Assembly: GCA_029204225.1 (NCBI GenBank)
Contig: CM055092.1
Span: 42,721,760-42,785,759, forward strand
Source: Diphasiastrum complanatum
Lineage: Eukaryota; Streptophyta; Lycopodiopsida; Lycopodiales; Lycopodiaceae
Length of the DNA: 64,000 nucleotides
Reading direction: 5' to 3'
The position numbers were made by a program, and so were the translations under genes. The notes below the pieces were generated by a model. That model saw only the letters and a list, made by a program, of their open reading frames with translations. It was not told the origin of the DNA and made no database searches. Each line of letters begins with the position of its first letter. The first letter of the stretch is position 1. Below, piece after piece: positions 54,038-64,000 of the stretch.

Positions 54038-54059
54038 TATTTCTAGAGCATCTGGCCCT

Positions 54060-54910
54060 TAGGGCAAAAGTACCACCAACTTATTCGCAAAAGTAGAGTA
54101 CTCGCACAGGTGTTAAAAATTTTGTTGGGAATCGTTTAGAGATGTTTTACCTCTATGCGAATACTTATCATGATGAAATATGCAAAAATAGTCATTTTTG
54201 CTCTGTATCCCACTGGTGATAGAAAATGATTCACACTCCTACAAAAAGTGTAAAACAGGTCTAAGAGTAGATATTTTTAAGTCGTACAAATGGTAGTTAG
54301 GCAAAAAATCACAGTGACAAGTGCTATCCTCAACTTTGGAATAGAGGTGTTCAAGAGTTGAAATTACAATTTTTGCGCAGTCCTAAAGTGTAGATCTTAC
54401 GATGGGTAGAAACCATTCTAGCCCTCGCACAGGTCTAAAGAAGGTGAAAAACATCTCAAAATGACTCGCCAGGTCAGAAGAAGGTGCAAAAGACCTTGAA
54501 ATGACTCGCACAGTTGGCTGAAGGGTTCCCAAAAGAACTAGAAAATAATTCACACAGGGGACCAAAATGACTCGCACTAGTTTGAAAGGTTCCCAAAAGA
54601 GCTAGAAAATGACTCGCACAGGGGAACAATGCAAAAAACAAGTCAAAATGACTCGCACAGGGTTGAAGGATTTCCAAAAGAACTAGAGATGACTCGCACA
54701 CGAGAACAATATGACTTGTACAAACTTGAAAATAACTCAGATTGTGACAAAAAATGACTCGCATGACAAACCTCACTCATAGATCGAAAGAAGGCAAAAA
54801 GACCTTGAAATGACTCCTAGAGGTCAAAAGAAGGTGAAAAATACCTTGAAATGTCTCACAAAGTTGGCTGAAGGGTGAGAAATTCGCTCATAGATTGAAA
54901 GAAGACAAAG
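54060..54910. repeat. Degenerate array of AAATGACTCGCACAG-type motifs
   Basis: TGACTCGC or close variants occur about ten times (54462, 54500, 54567, 54610, 54650, 54687, 54757 and so on), mixed with 'GGGTTGAAGG.TTCCCAAAAGAACTAGA' and 'GATCGAAAGAAGGCAAAAAGACCTTGAAATG' units in varying order. Related words (CTCGCACAGGTGTT) start at about 54093. It is like the motif arrays in the LTRs of this window, but no LTR end is visible. Confidence 0.65.
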
Positions 54911-57091
54911 AGCTAGAATTTTGGGTGGGAAGCCGCCAATCTGATTGTGGAGGGATTTCTCTCTGTATGTAATGCTTGGCTTAAAGTTTCTATCACCGTC
55001 TCTTTGTCATTTTGCTATCAAAATATGGAGCAGCAGGCTCCTCAAGTGCTCCCGTCACTCCCCCAATAAGCTCACCCTAAGCTAATGCAGTAGTGAAAGT
55101 GGAGTGGGATAGTGGGATTAGGGCGGCTGGCTTGCCAGACAATTTTCTCTGCTGGATTGTGGCCTTCGAAGCGTGGGCCTAACAGTGGCTGCTGCACGGC
55201 TACTAAGCGAGACAAATGATGGCTCATGGACTTCCTCTTTAGATGTTGCAGATTTAGAACCGTACGTATTGGATCTTCTTGCGAGTCTGGATCTTGTGGG
55301 CAGGCAGGGCTGCAGCAGGCTATGGATCATCACTATGCAACAAATGAGCATTGAGAGGCAAGTTCTGAAGAATAAGTGTGCTCTAAATATATCACACGCA
55401 CAAGTGGGATAGAAAGGGTAGATCAGATATCTGTAGTTGGAGAAGTGCAAATCAAAGCATCAAGCTAAAAAAATGATCACAATGCAGACATGACCTGATC
55501 AACCTCTCATCTAAAGATGCATGTCTCTCATTTGCACATGCCTGGTGCATGACTCTAGACAGACCTCTCATTTAAACATGCCCCCGTTGAAAGTAAACCA
55601 GTGAATTATATCTCCTCCAAGTGCTGGTGTTTAATGGTAATGGCATAGGAACAGATGGGCGCGACTCACCAGTTGAAAAACGGCTAACAAAACGCTGATG
55701 ACAGAACTCCATTGCTGGTACAGCAACCTTCTGATGTGGGGCAGGCTCTAGGCAGTGTCGTGCGTGGATATGCTAGCTGGCTACTTCCTTCAACTAGCTA
55801 GGAATTTTTCTCTCTTACAGATCCTCTACCTCTTTACAGCCTAACTAAACTTGGTTTAGGTGATGTGATATCAGATACAGACACAGAGTGTGTGTTTTGT
55901 GATCTGTTATGCTAGTAGCATTAGTCACAGAGCAGAATTTGTACGTTTTGATATTGTTTTGGAACATTATACTTGATTAGTAGGAAAAGCTAAGCATTTT
56001 GTTTATGTACACTTCAACAATTCAAAAATACGATCCACCTGATTTGGAGCATTTTTTTGTGGAACTTAGTTGGGCCAGGAGTGACCTTCCAACGTGAGGC
56101 TAAAAAAGAGGATCTTAACAGGGGAAAACAAGAGGTTTGTTGCTGGGCGACTGGTTTCTGAGATGAACATGCCAAAAAATTGACAAAGAACACTTCTTGC
56201 TCAAGAAGCTATGGAGAACTCTTGAAGCCATGGATCCTAAGCTTCTGACCTGCTGCAAACAACCAGGAATCACAAAAAAGAGCAATAGCACTTGATGTGA
56301 GAAGAAAAAATGAGCGTTACACTAAAACAAGCACGCAAAAAACCAAGAAATGGTAGCAACCAAGAAGAACAATGGCAAGAAAGCAGCAACGACGCCAATG
56401 TTAGCTTAGTAGTATCCAAGCTATAATGCCAATGGTGACAAGGTGGTGAGTATTGTGAGAGCAAGATCCACTCTTTCTTGCATAAGCTCATCTTGTTGCT
56501 AACACGAATGAGAAAATATTATTAAAAAACCCTAGATTAATCACTATGGCTGCTCCCCAACTAGTGGCTAAGATTAAATCTAAAGATGAAACCCTAATCT
56601 TCCTTCAATCCCAACCCTTAATTTGAGGCATTCCCTTCCAAACTAAGGTGACTATCCTATACTCTCTCTTGAGGCTTACCCAACCAAGAGGAGGCAACTA
56701 ACTCAATAATACATTCCATACAATAGTTTACAACCAAAGGGAAGATCCACAATGGGGAGACACAAGAGAGATGGGATGTAGAATTCCTGTACAAGTGTTC
56801 ACCTACAAATGAGCTCTCCACATTGACTTATACTTGGAGGCCCTTGTTTTAGAAAGAATCGTCAAAAACTTGAAACCTGATAATTTAGTTAAGTTACAAG
56901 CCGTAGAAATTCAAGTATAGAACTAAGTCACTTACAAAAGGTTCCATGGGACAAACCTCCGATGGACCATGTGACTTATGTATATAAGCTAAGTTCCATG
57001 GGCCAGACCCCCAATGGAGAGCTGCTTTAATTATATGACTTGAACTAACTTGAATTACCATATGACTAGAATATTCGTAGGGAATATCAGC
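54911..57091. other. Unassigned DNA
   Basis: No recognised gene. The frame 55173-55412 (79 codons: LSETNDGSWTSSLDVADLEP, YVLDLLASLDLVGRQG) is the only one with protein-like composition, and it has no family I know. Near 56940-57030 'AGTTCCATGGG.CA.ACC.CC.ATGGA' occurs twice about 55 bases apart. Confidence 0.3.
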
Positions 57092-58584
57092 CTACAAGCG
57101 GCTGTAGTAACAGCTTCTGCCCAATATTTCTTTGGAAGAGAGGCATGGGCCAGCATGCTCTTGGCACTTTTGATGAGTGTCCAATTTAGCTACACCATTG
57201 GACTGAGGTGAGATGCTAGTTAGATGTATTCGATTGGCCTTGCAGAAAGCTTTGAACTCGATGGAGATAAATACTCCCCCTCCATCAGAGCGTAGAGCTT
57301 TGATTCTTCTCAAGATCAATTTTTCTGATGATGCCTTGAAGTGCATGAAGAACTTGAGAATATCGAATTTGTTCTTCAAGAAATATGTTGCAGTCCTCCA
57401 AGAGAAGTCATCAAGAATAGTCAGCAGATAGACAGCTCCCCCTGTGGAAATAGTCTACATAGGACCACAAATTTTCATGTGTACAAGATCTAGCAAATTT
57501 CTAGAAGTACATTTTGAATTTGAACTTCTAACATGCTTGTTGGAAATACAGCTTTTTACATGGAGTATCAGATTTGCTAGTGAAAGGTAAATCTTGTACT
57601 AAGTTCTGTTGCAACATTTGCTGAATACAACTGGAATTTAAATGGCCTAATCTGAAATGCCAAAGCATCTCAGTTGACTCAGGAGTTGAAGTAAAAAGAG
57701 TTTGATTATTTATAGAATAAGAGTGTGATTTTGTACAAATTGTCACACCTTCTATTGAAAGCAAGAACTTTCCTAGATTCATCAAAAATAGTGCAGCCTT
57801 GTCTATCGAATTCGACCCTCTGACCTGAATCTGTGATCTTGCTAATTGAGAGCAGGTTTTTGGTCAGATTTGGAATGTGAAGAACATTGGACAAAAACAT
57901 CACATCACCTTTCTGGAATTCGACTTTCATTGTTCCTACACCCTTGATAGTATGAGTCGAGTTGTCTCCAAGTTGTGCAACTGTAGAATGGGTGTATGAC
58001 TTGTAGTCATGGAACTAGTGTCCATGGTGAGTCATGTGTTGTGATGCTCCTGAGTCCAAATACCAGGAATTAATATCTTGTTGTTCTTCGACTTTAGTCA
58101 AGAAGGCAGCTTCATCTTCCTCCTGTTGTTGGATTGAGTGATTGGTAGAAGCAGCATTTGCTTGTTGTTGAAACTGTTGTTTCATTTCATTGTTGTATTG
58201 CAACGTCCTGCAATCCTTGATAAGGTGACCAGTCCTCTTACAATACTTACAGAATAGATTTTGTCTTGGTTGGAATGATGAAGCTCTGATATTGATGGTG
58301 TGTTTGATACAACCTGCTGCGTGTTGCTCTTTTTGTCAAGATAATTTGACAGTGTAGATCTCTGGGATCTAAACTTCTAATTTTTTTGATTTTTGTTTGT
58401 GTATAGAACTTGTGGATCCAATCCTGAGTTGGAGGAGGTTTGCTGCCTCCGGTTTGACCTCAGTCCCTTCACCAATGTCCCACAGTTCTTTTGCAAGTAG
58501 AACTACTCTCATCTTGAACTTCCAGAGATGGTAGTTCTCTCCATCGAGCTTGTCAAGTAGAGATGAACTGGAAGATGAATCCAT
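57092..58584 (-). pseudogene. Copia X gag, protease and partial integrase
   Basis: Gag starts at 58584: MDSSSSSSLLDKLDGENYHL, WKFKMRVVLLAKELWDIGEG; most of gag is then deleted. The zinc knuckle CKYCKRTGHLIKDC is at about 58245-58200. Protease: WYLDSGASQHMTHHGH near 58030. GAG-pre-integrase: LWHFRLGHLNSSCIQQML (57670). Integrase keeps ALRSDGGGVFISIEFKAF, but the Glu of 'GVAER' is replaced (NGVAKLDTH near 57185), and the protein stops near 57092. Frameshifts near 58015 and 57720. Closest to Copia W in the knuckle and protease. Confidence 0.85.
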
Positions 58585-58712
58585 TTTGGTGTAGAGATCT
58601 TTAGTAGAAACAACAACATCTGAATACTACTAGCTGTGCACTTGCTGACATGATGTCTTGATAGAAACAAGACTGATAACCTGCAATAGAAATGCAGATT
58701 ACTGAGCCACCT

Positions 58713-58724
58713 GCTCTGATACCA
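58713..58724 (-). other. Primer binding site of Copia X
   Basis: Minus-strand TGGTATCAGAGC, immediately after the LTR end TTTTTCGACA. Confidence 0.92.
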
Positions 58725-59568
58725 TGTCGAAAAATGGTAGGATAGCAACGAAAGTCTGATAGCGGATGGTTTGTGGATCAGTCGTGCAACAGTTAACATC
58801 AAAAACAGTCAAGATGAAACTGAGTAGCAATGCAAAAAGAATGAAACAGTAGTGAGACAAAACTTGCACTCTGATTGTAAGAGGAGTACAAGAGTGTGGA
58901 GCAGCGCAAAACAGTAGGCGCATAAAATTCTCTAGCTGATAATCGTTGAAATCTCTGTTCAGTTCTAATTTAATCAAATATATATGCTAGTTGGTAACAG
59001 GTGCAGCCCTTATCAAAAGATTTTTTTGGTATTTTGAACTACTTAGTTGATTAGCACCGCCTGATAGTAGGTGACTGTCATCGAAGATATTTTATTTACA
59101 TACGTGGTGGACTGTACGTGGACAATACGTGGGTCGATTTTTATTGATGAGAGTTTGATGGATTGTCGATGATGTCGATGTCGAGTTAGTTGAGGGTTGA
59201 TGAGAAAGTCGATGAAGTCAGGCAAGTCGACGAAGTCGAGTTGTCGATGGAGTTAATGGAGTTGAAACGTCGATGTCGTGTAAGTAATGGAATGGAGTGA
59301 GATGTCGAGTAAGTCTATGTCGATGGAGGTAGTTTGAGTGAGTTGATGAAGAAGTCGAATGGAGTCAATGTCAAAGTGGATGAAGTCGATGTCGATGGAG
59401 TCACTTTAATTATGATAAAAAAAAAAGAAGGGAAGTCGAAGTCAGACTTCGGACTTCAGACTTTGATGACTTCGAAGACTTCAGAGACTTCGAAGGTGCA
59501 ATTTGTTTGGTTTTTCAGGATGCTCATTACTTGGATGATTTTAAGGCTGAGCATGGAAAAATCTAACA
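58725..59568 (-). repeat. 5' LTR of Copia X (LTR C)
   Basis: On the minus strand TGTTAGATTTTTCC...TTTTTCGACA, 844 bp. Its ends match solo LTR B and, in part, LTR A. About 59130-59510 is a dense array of GTCGATG / TCGAC / CTTCGAAGTC words. The borders are set by the primer site on one side and by the break in the Gypsy U LTR on the other. Confidence 0.9.
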
Positions 59569-59635
59569 ATGGGAACGAACTTCCGCGTGACATGCTTAGA
59601 TCTAGGATTGAAGGTGGATAGGAAAATTCGCTACA
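59569..59635 (+). repeat. End of the 5' LTR of Gypsy U
   Basis: GGGAACGAACTTCCGCGTGA...GAAGGTGGATAGGAAAA..CGCTACA matches the end of the 3' LTR (61038-61138), minus about 25 bases. The rest of this LTR was displaced or lost by Copia X. Confidence 0.8.
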
Positions 59636-59636
59636 A

Positions 59637-59658
59637 TTTTGGCGTTGTTGATGGGGAG
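59637..59658 (+). other. Gypsy primer binding site
   Basis: TTTTGGCGTTGTTGATGGGG, one base after the LTR end. It resembles the TTTGGCGCCGTTGCCGGGG sites of Athila-like plant elements. The tRNA was not matched base by base. Confidence 0.7.
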
Positions 59659-59811
59659 CTATGCACTCTCATCTTGTTGTTAGTATTTTCTTTCATATTT
59701 TGTGTTTAGAATACTTAGGCATCTTTGGTTAACTTTGCATTATGGATGTGATTTGTGAGAGTTATCCAAAAAATAAGTGGGGACTGTATTTTTTGTTTTT
59801 TATTTTTCTAC

Positions 59812-60170
59812 TATGTTTGATTCAATTTTCACCCAACTTTCTGTTCTCTCTAAACAATCTAAATAGGTAGGATTGTATAGAATTGAAAGGGCTTTCTAAA
59901 GATATAGGTTTTTTTTTATTTCGTTAAGTATTGGGCAAGTTACAAATTTTTGAAGTTGGCAACAAAATTTTGTAAACTTAACATAAACTAGAAACTTCCA
60001 GATTTTTTATTTTTTTGCCCTGTTTGATCCATTTTTTTTTGGCAAACTTTTGTTTTTCTATGATTCAATCTGAATAGGTAGGGTTGTAGAGCATTGAAAA
60101 GGCTTTTTTAAGATTATAATATTTTTTCATTTCGTTAAGTATTGGGCAAGTTACAGATTTTTGAAATTAA
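59812..60170 (+). repeat. Diverged tandem duplication in the U leader, period about 211
   Basis: AATAGGTAGG.TTGTA.AG.ATTGAAA.GGCTTT and TTTCGTTAAGTATTGGGCAA occur at 59862 and 60073 in the same order. Non-coding. Confidence 0.8.
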
Positions 60171-60415
60171 AAAAAGAAACAAATAGCTTGTCATTAGCTT
60201 CAACAATGTCATTGCTAGCAGCTACACCTATCTACGAGGATCAAAATCAACAAACATTATCTTGGCGTCCTTTTTTGGATGGTGCAAACTACTCATTTGT
60301 CAGAGAATAAGGTTATCAGGAATGGCCACGAGACCCATATGGTTATTATTGAGAATCTGCATTCAAGTGCCGAAGATGGTGTCGTGGGCCCGCCACCAAT
60401 TTTGGTGGGAGATAC

Positions 60416-60888
60416 TGTTGGAGATTTGTGGGATACTACATCAGCATACACTACATCAACACATTGTACGTAGATCTAGATTAGTTAATAAGTGACAGGG
60501 ATTTGGCACCATGTGTGTGGAAGTCCAACTCGATGATCACATAGTTATTTGATTAGTTAGATGTTTAAAAAGGGACTTTAGGTCAAATTGTGGGTATGAA
60601 ATGTCGCATGGCCTAATAGTCAAGTTAGTGAATAAAAGAGGGTTCCCCCCTAAATCTCAATTTCAAATAATAAGGGAGGTAGAAATTGGCCAATAGGAAT
60701 TGAGGCCAAGGCCCTAAAATCCACTATATATAGTGGTACTTTGTAGTTCATTTTCCATCTTCAATTTCAAATCAAAGTTGGTGAAATTTTTTTGCTTTTC
60801 TCCTTGCTCCATCTCTCATGTTTTCTTGAAATCTTTACGTTATTTGAATTTGCTATTTGTTGGGATTGAATATTATTTCTATTTTTGT

Positions 60889-60947
<59 letters not shown>

Positions 60948-61138
60948 GCTTGATCTTGGTGGTTAGAATTAGTGGATCGTAGTGTTAATTGTGAAATCAT
61001 AAGCATGTGTATGAATCTGAATTATACATTTACTCCTGGGAACGAACTTTCGCGTGATATGTTAGAATCCTCTTCATTTCTTGATGCTTTGCAAGTGCTT
61101 AGGTCTAGGGTTGAAGGTGGATAGGAAAACCCACTACA
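60416..61138 (+). repeat. 3' LTR of Gypsy U
   Basis: TGTTGGAG...CCCACTACA, 723 bp, after the polypurine-like AATTTTGGTGGGAGA (60399-60413). The TATA box sits inside a perfect 16-base palindrome, CCACTATATATAGTGG (60721-60736). A GA run of 27 units is at 60891-60944. It is the reference for the shorter LTRs at 28633 and 34694. Confidence 0.82.
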
Positions 61139-61341
61139 ATTAAGCTTGCTTTGAGGTGGAAAGACCTTCAGAACATACATCTAGACAATGAAGATGTTGA
61201 AGTAAAATGGGCATACAATATCTACCATGACACTTAAATTGGAGGCAATAATCTGACCTTTATTTTGGTACTAGAACATGTGTGGCATTAAAATTACAAC
61301 TTAATAACAAAGATGGCTCAGTATTGAAAACCATAGAAAAA

Positions 61342-61533
61342 TTAAAATCTAATAATTTCTACCTCCAACCTTTCGATGACTGTAGGGTTCAATCCAAATA
61401 ACATCTGTCTGGTAAATTCTTTATCTCTCATCCACACCTTTTCATCCTCCATGTAAAGAACAAAAAGTTCATCGACGAAGATTGCCAATAAATTAGAAAC
61501 AAGTAGACCTAAGCAACAAACTTGTTTAATCAT
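61342..61533 (-). pseudogene. Lipoxygenase-like exon fragment
   Basis: The minus-strand frame includes EDEKVWMRDKEFTRQMLFGL followed by NPTVIERLEV. This matches the plant lipoxygenase segment of the form '(W/A)W..D.EFARQMLAGLNP..I.RL', which precedes the iron-binding helices. Lipoxygenases oxygenate linoleic and linolenic acid. Only about 30 codons match; flanking residues (MIKQVCCLGLLVSNLLAIFV) do not, and a GT follows RLE, so it may be one exon bounded by introns or an isolated relic. No neighbouring lipoxygenase exon was found. Confidence 0.6.
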
Positions 61534-62537
61534 GAAAGTTATTGTAGAGAAGATAAGAACGTTATACTAGCCAAGTTGCGAGAGTCCAAGCTAGATACTA
61601 AATCGTATACTAGAATAATGAAATGGTGCAATCAAGCACAACATATGCTACCCAACTATCTATGCTTCTCCTTCTTGCCTATACATTTTCACAACCCACA
61701 CATACTCAAACTGCACTCCCACGCACGCACTCAGGTAAGTATTTTATTCTATGACCGCTCTATTCTCTCTTTTAACATGACCACTTTCTATTCTACGAAG
61801 CTGCTACTATATACATCTGTAAAAATAAACATCAAATACAACAAATTATCTATTCCTCTTACAAGGGCTTGACACATCATGAAAAGCTCATACAGTGGCT
61901 GTAAAGAAATCGTGCTTAACTGGTTGGGACATTGAATTACCAACTTATGTTGAGACAATTGGTCCTACGCAACGCATAGCCACTATTATTAAAGGCTAAA
62001 TTGTGGTGGTGGTCTAAACACTTAATGCTTGAACCTTGGTGAAGGGCTGAAATAACGTGCGTACATGAAAAGTTTGTTTTGTGCCATGTCAAACATGCAT
62101 AAAATAGCGTGCATGCATGAAAAGTCTCCTTTTTGGCTATGTTTTAGCAAACGTGCATAAAGGAGAACATGACAATTAGCTAATGCCTCAAATGCCAATG
62201 TTAAGATCAACAGGTTAGCCGAAAGCTCTTTTATTAGGGTCATGCATAAGACCTTCATTGCATGCATATGGTGCTCGAGGGAGAGGGTCCGGTCTCTCTC
62301 TCAAACAAACATAGCTACAAGGAGCATGCAACTCAAATTCTTCTCCACTTACATCTTAGACACGTGGCATAATTGTCACTTGGATTCTTCTCAATGGGGA
62401 TTACATACATAAAACGTGGTAGAATATGATAGTCTAGGACCGACCGAATCCAACGGTGGACGCTTAACACCTTTTCATGTCTTTAAGATACTTAACATTG
62501 CCCTCTCTCTATCTCTTCTTTCTCTGTTTCTCTCTTC
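61534..62537. other. Unassigned DNA
   Basis: No recognised gene. A 39-codon open stretch at about 61885-62001 (KAHTVAVKKSCLTGWDIELP, VETIGPTQRIATIIKG) has protein-like composition but no known family. CT-rich run at 62500-62540. Confidence 0.3.
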
Positions 62538-63440
62538 TTTTCATTTTACATTTTTTTTTTTAAAAGTAAGCAGGGTGTTTTATTATGTGTAGAGTAATGT
62601 ACAGAGATATTACATTGAAGGGGTTGATTTCATCCCATCCACCGCATTCAACAGCGAGCCCCTTATAAAATTCAGGGCCCTAATCTTAACTTTCCTACCA
62701 GGGTCTTTCAGTTTCCTCTCATATCTTTTCCTGACTATCCCCAAGTAAGTATTGAGCATGTCCCATAAACCAGATAACAGTGAAACAGACTGGATCTGAG
62801 TATCAAAAACCTGAGAGTTCCTTAGCCTCCAGACTGACCAGAGTAATGCAGCTCTACAAACTAACCAAACAGGGGGGTCGACTAGTTTATTTACCCCTAG
62901 CAGCCAAGCTTTGCTATCCAAGGAGGGTAGCCCCACAAATCTAGACAATTCTAGAACTAAGAAACTCATAGGCTTGTTACAGACACAAAACAGAAAAGTG
63001 TGTTGAATACTGTCCAACTGATTTCCACACCTGTCACAGTAGCCACTGGCCTGTTGACCCCATCTGACTGCTGTCTCCCCTGTCCACACAGCCCCATGGA
63101 TAATCCTCCAAAGCAGAATGGATACCTTCGGATCGATGAGATTACTCCAGAGACTTTTGAAGCAACCCTCCCAATCCTTCTCTAACCACTGAGTGTTCCA
63201 CCTTTGGTTGAGTCTATCTACTAATCTTCCTGGCATCGGCCGAACTTCTGGAGGTTTCAGGGTAACCTTCGTCTTCCTATCCCACTTAAACCAATCCACC
63301 TCAGGACATCTCCGACTCCCATTGAAAGCCAGGTCTCCTAGATCGCACTCTTCCATCTTTCCCAAATTAACCTGCTCTCATGTGGCTTGAGAAGAAACTT
63401 TTCCTTCACTTCCTTTTTCCTCCTCCTGTTTTCATTTTAC
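62538..63440 (-). mobile_element. 5'-truncated LINE with target duplication
   Basis: Flanked by TTTTCATTTTAC at 62538-62549 and 63429-63440. On the minus strand the insert ends in an AATAAA-type signal (near 62583) and an 11-base poly-A (T run at 62551-62561), and starts within the protein, as expected for target-primed reverse transcription of a LINE. Insert proper: 62550-63428. Confidence 0.88.
62610..63365 (-). pseudogene. LINE reverse transcriptase C-terminus with zinc-binding domain
   Basis: About 250 codons open on the minus strand. The zf-RVT domain lies in the middle: WSNLIDPKVSILLWRIIHGA, TGETAVRWGQQ, YCDRCGNQLDSIQHTFLFC, giving the C-x2-C...H-x4-C pattern. Downstream, WLVCRAALLWSVWRLRNSQV is typical of the region after this domain in plant LINEs. 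The polymerase and endonuclease domains are missing because of 5' truncation. The first ATG in frame is near 63356, but the fragment has no start of its own. Confidence 0.88.
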
Positions 63441-64000
63441 TTTTGCTTTCACTTCCCCACAAAACCTTATATTTTAGAAATTTTTTCAATTTTTACAAGG
63501 ATGACCCTCAACACATGCAAGATTATACATTATTTGATGACCTAAGAAAATCAGCAAGTTTTTGAGCATGCCAGTTTCTTGGCGAAAGTTGCAGGTTGCA
63601 TTCTTGGACTTTGCCGGCTTTCCCGAACACTGCCACTGCCACTGTGTGCCCGAACACTGCCAGTGCACATAGTTTTGCACGGAGAGAGACGAAGGCAGAG
63701 GCAGAGTCAGCGCAACGAAGTACAAGCAGACATCTACAAATATATAGTGATGCGGATTTGATTCTGGCAAACTCACGAAGAAGCAGGAGGATTTGGTTCA
63801 GAAATTTTTTCTTATCAGACACTTCCAAGCATCCCTAGCTAGTGTAAGAATCCACTTTATGTCAGAAGGTGTTCTAGAGTGGGGCATGGTGTTGAGAACA
63901 GAATCTCAAAGTCGCTGGTAAACGTTTTTTGTTATTTGGCATCTCACAATTTCTGAGCCGTGCTTTTAAGTGAGGCAGATGTGCTTATTCGAGGGGATTT
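63441..64000. other. Unassigned DNA
   Basis: No gene recognised. 'CCCGAACACTGCCA' occurs twice (63622 and 63650). Overlapping open frames of 60-100 codons on both strands have no family resemblance. Confidence 0.3.

Larger units (their letters stand above)
57092..59568 (-). mobile_element. Copia element X, 3'-truncated
   Basis: Minus-strand element with 5' LTR (LTR C), primer site, gag, zinc knuckle, protease and the first part of integrase, cut at about 57092. RT, RNase H and 3' LTR are missing. Its LTR is inserted in a Gypsy U LTR, next to ATGGG (59569-59573). Confidence 0.88.
59569..61138 (+). mobile_element. Gypsy U, short deletion derivative
   Basis: 5' LTR remnant (59569-59635), Gypsy-type primer site, leader, the first codons of an ORF, polypurine tract and a full 3' LTR, with only about 780 bases between LTRs. 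gag-pol-ORFx is deleted: the ORF MSLLAATPIYEDQNQQTLSW at 60208 stops after about 34 codons and joins sequence that in copy R lies after the ORFx stop. Non-autonomous at best. Confidence 0.78.

Noticed and set aside
54060-54910. CRISPR-like array
   Set aside because: The repeats are degenerate and irregularly spaced and the window is plant DNA.

Overview
This is a stretch of plant nuclear DNA made almost entirely of nested, mostly broken retrotransposons. The evidence for a plant is Ty1/Copia elements primed by initiator-Met tRNA (TGGTATCAGAGC sites at 1211, 12643, 22805, 50340 and, on the minus strand, 58713), Ty3/Gypsy elements of Athila-like layout, a 5'-truncated plant LINE with an RVT zinc-binding domain, and a likely plant lipoxygenase exon. 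I cannot place the species. I found no intact host gene and no RNA gene.

Layout. 1-1222: Copia remnant, polypurine tract, LTR and primer site. 1223-4791: unassigned DNA with a degenerate ORF, a 127-bp GA run and an unknown 103-codon ORF. 4792-6560: old Copia fragment carrying a solo LTR with target duplication ATTCA. 6575-11379: plus-strand Gypsy copy P. 11380-16130: plus-strand Copia W. 16131-37458: minus-strand Gypsy copies Q, R and S head to tail, with one young intact Copia (Y, 22150-28580) inside Q. 37459-~45730: plus-strand Gypsy T, a divergent relative, holding a solo LTR with target duplication GGGCT. ~45860-49529: Copia V. ~49530-57090: a 5' LTR with primer site and non-coding leader, a palindrome-bearing tandem repeat, a TGACTCGCACAG-type array and unassigned DNA. 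57092-59568: minus-strand Copia X, inserted in the 5' LTR of a small Gypsy deletion derivative, U (59569-61138). 61139-64000: lipoxygenase-like exon fragment, a LINE with a 12-bp target duplication, and unassigned DNA.

Main biological point. The Gypsy family carries a large ORF between integrase and the 3' LTR (here ORFx). It recurs in P, Q, R and S and, much diverged, in T. It has an N-terminal globular part, a Pro/Ser/Thr-rich linker, an acidic patch, a coiled coil and a conserved C-terminal domain. I see no signal peptide or membrane span, so it occupies the env position without looking like an envelope protein. It is preceded by a TATA-containing spacer whose leader (copy Q) resembles the leader in front of gag (copy R), suggesting separate expression. 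Only Copia Y looks recently active: its LTRs differ at about 2 of 655 positions and its 1317-codon gag-pol frame is open. All other elements are decayed by deletions, frameshifts and stops, many of the form CAG to TAG.
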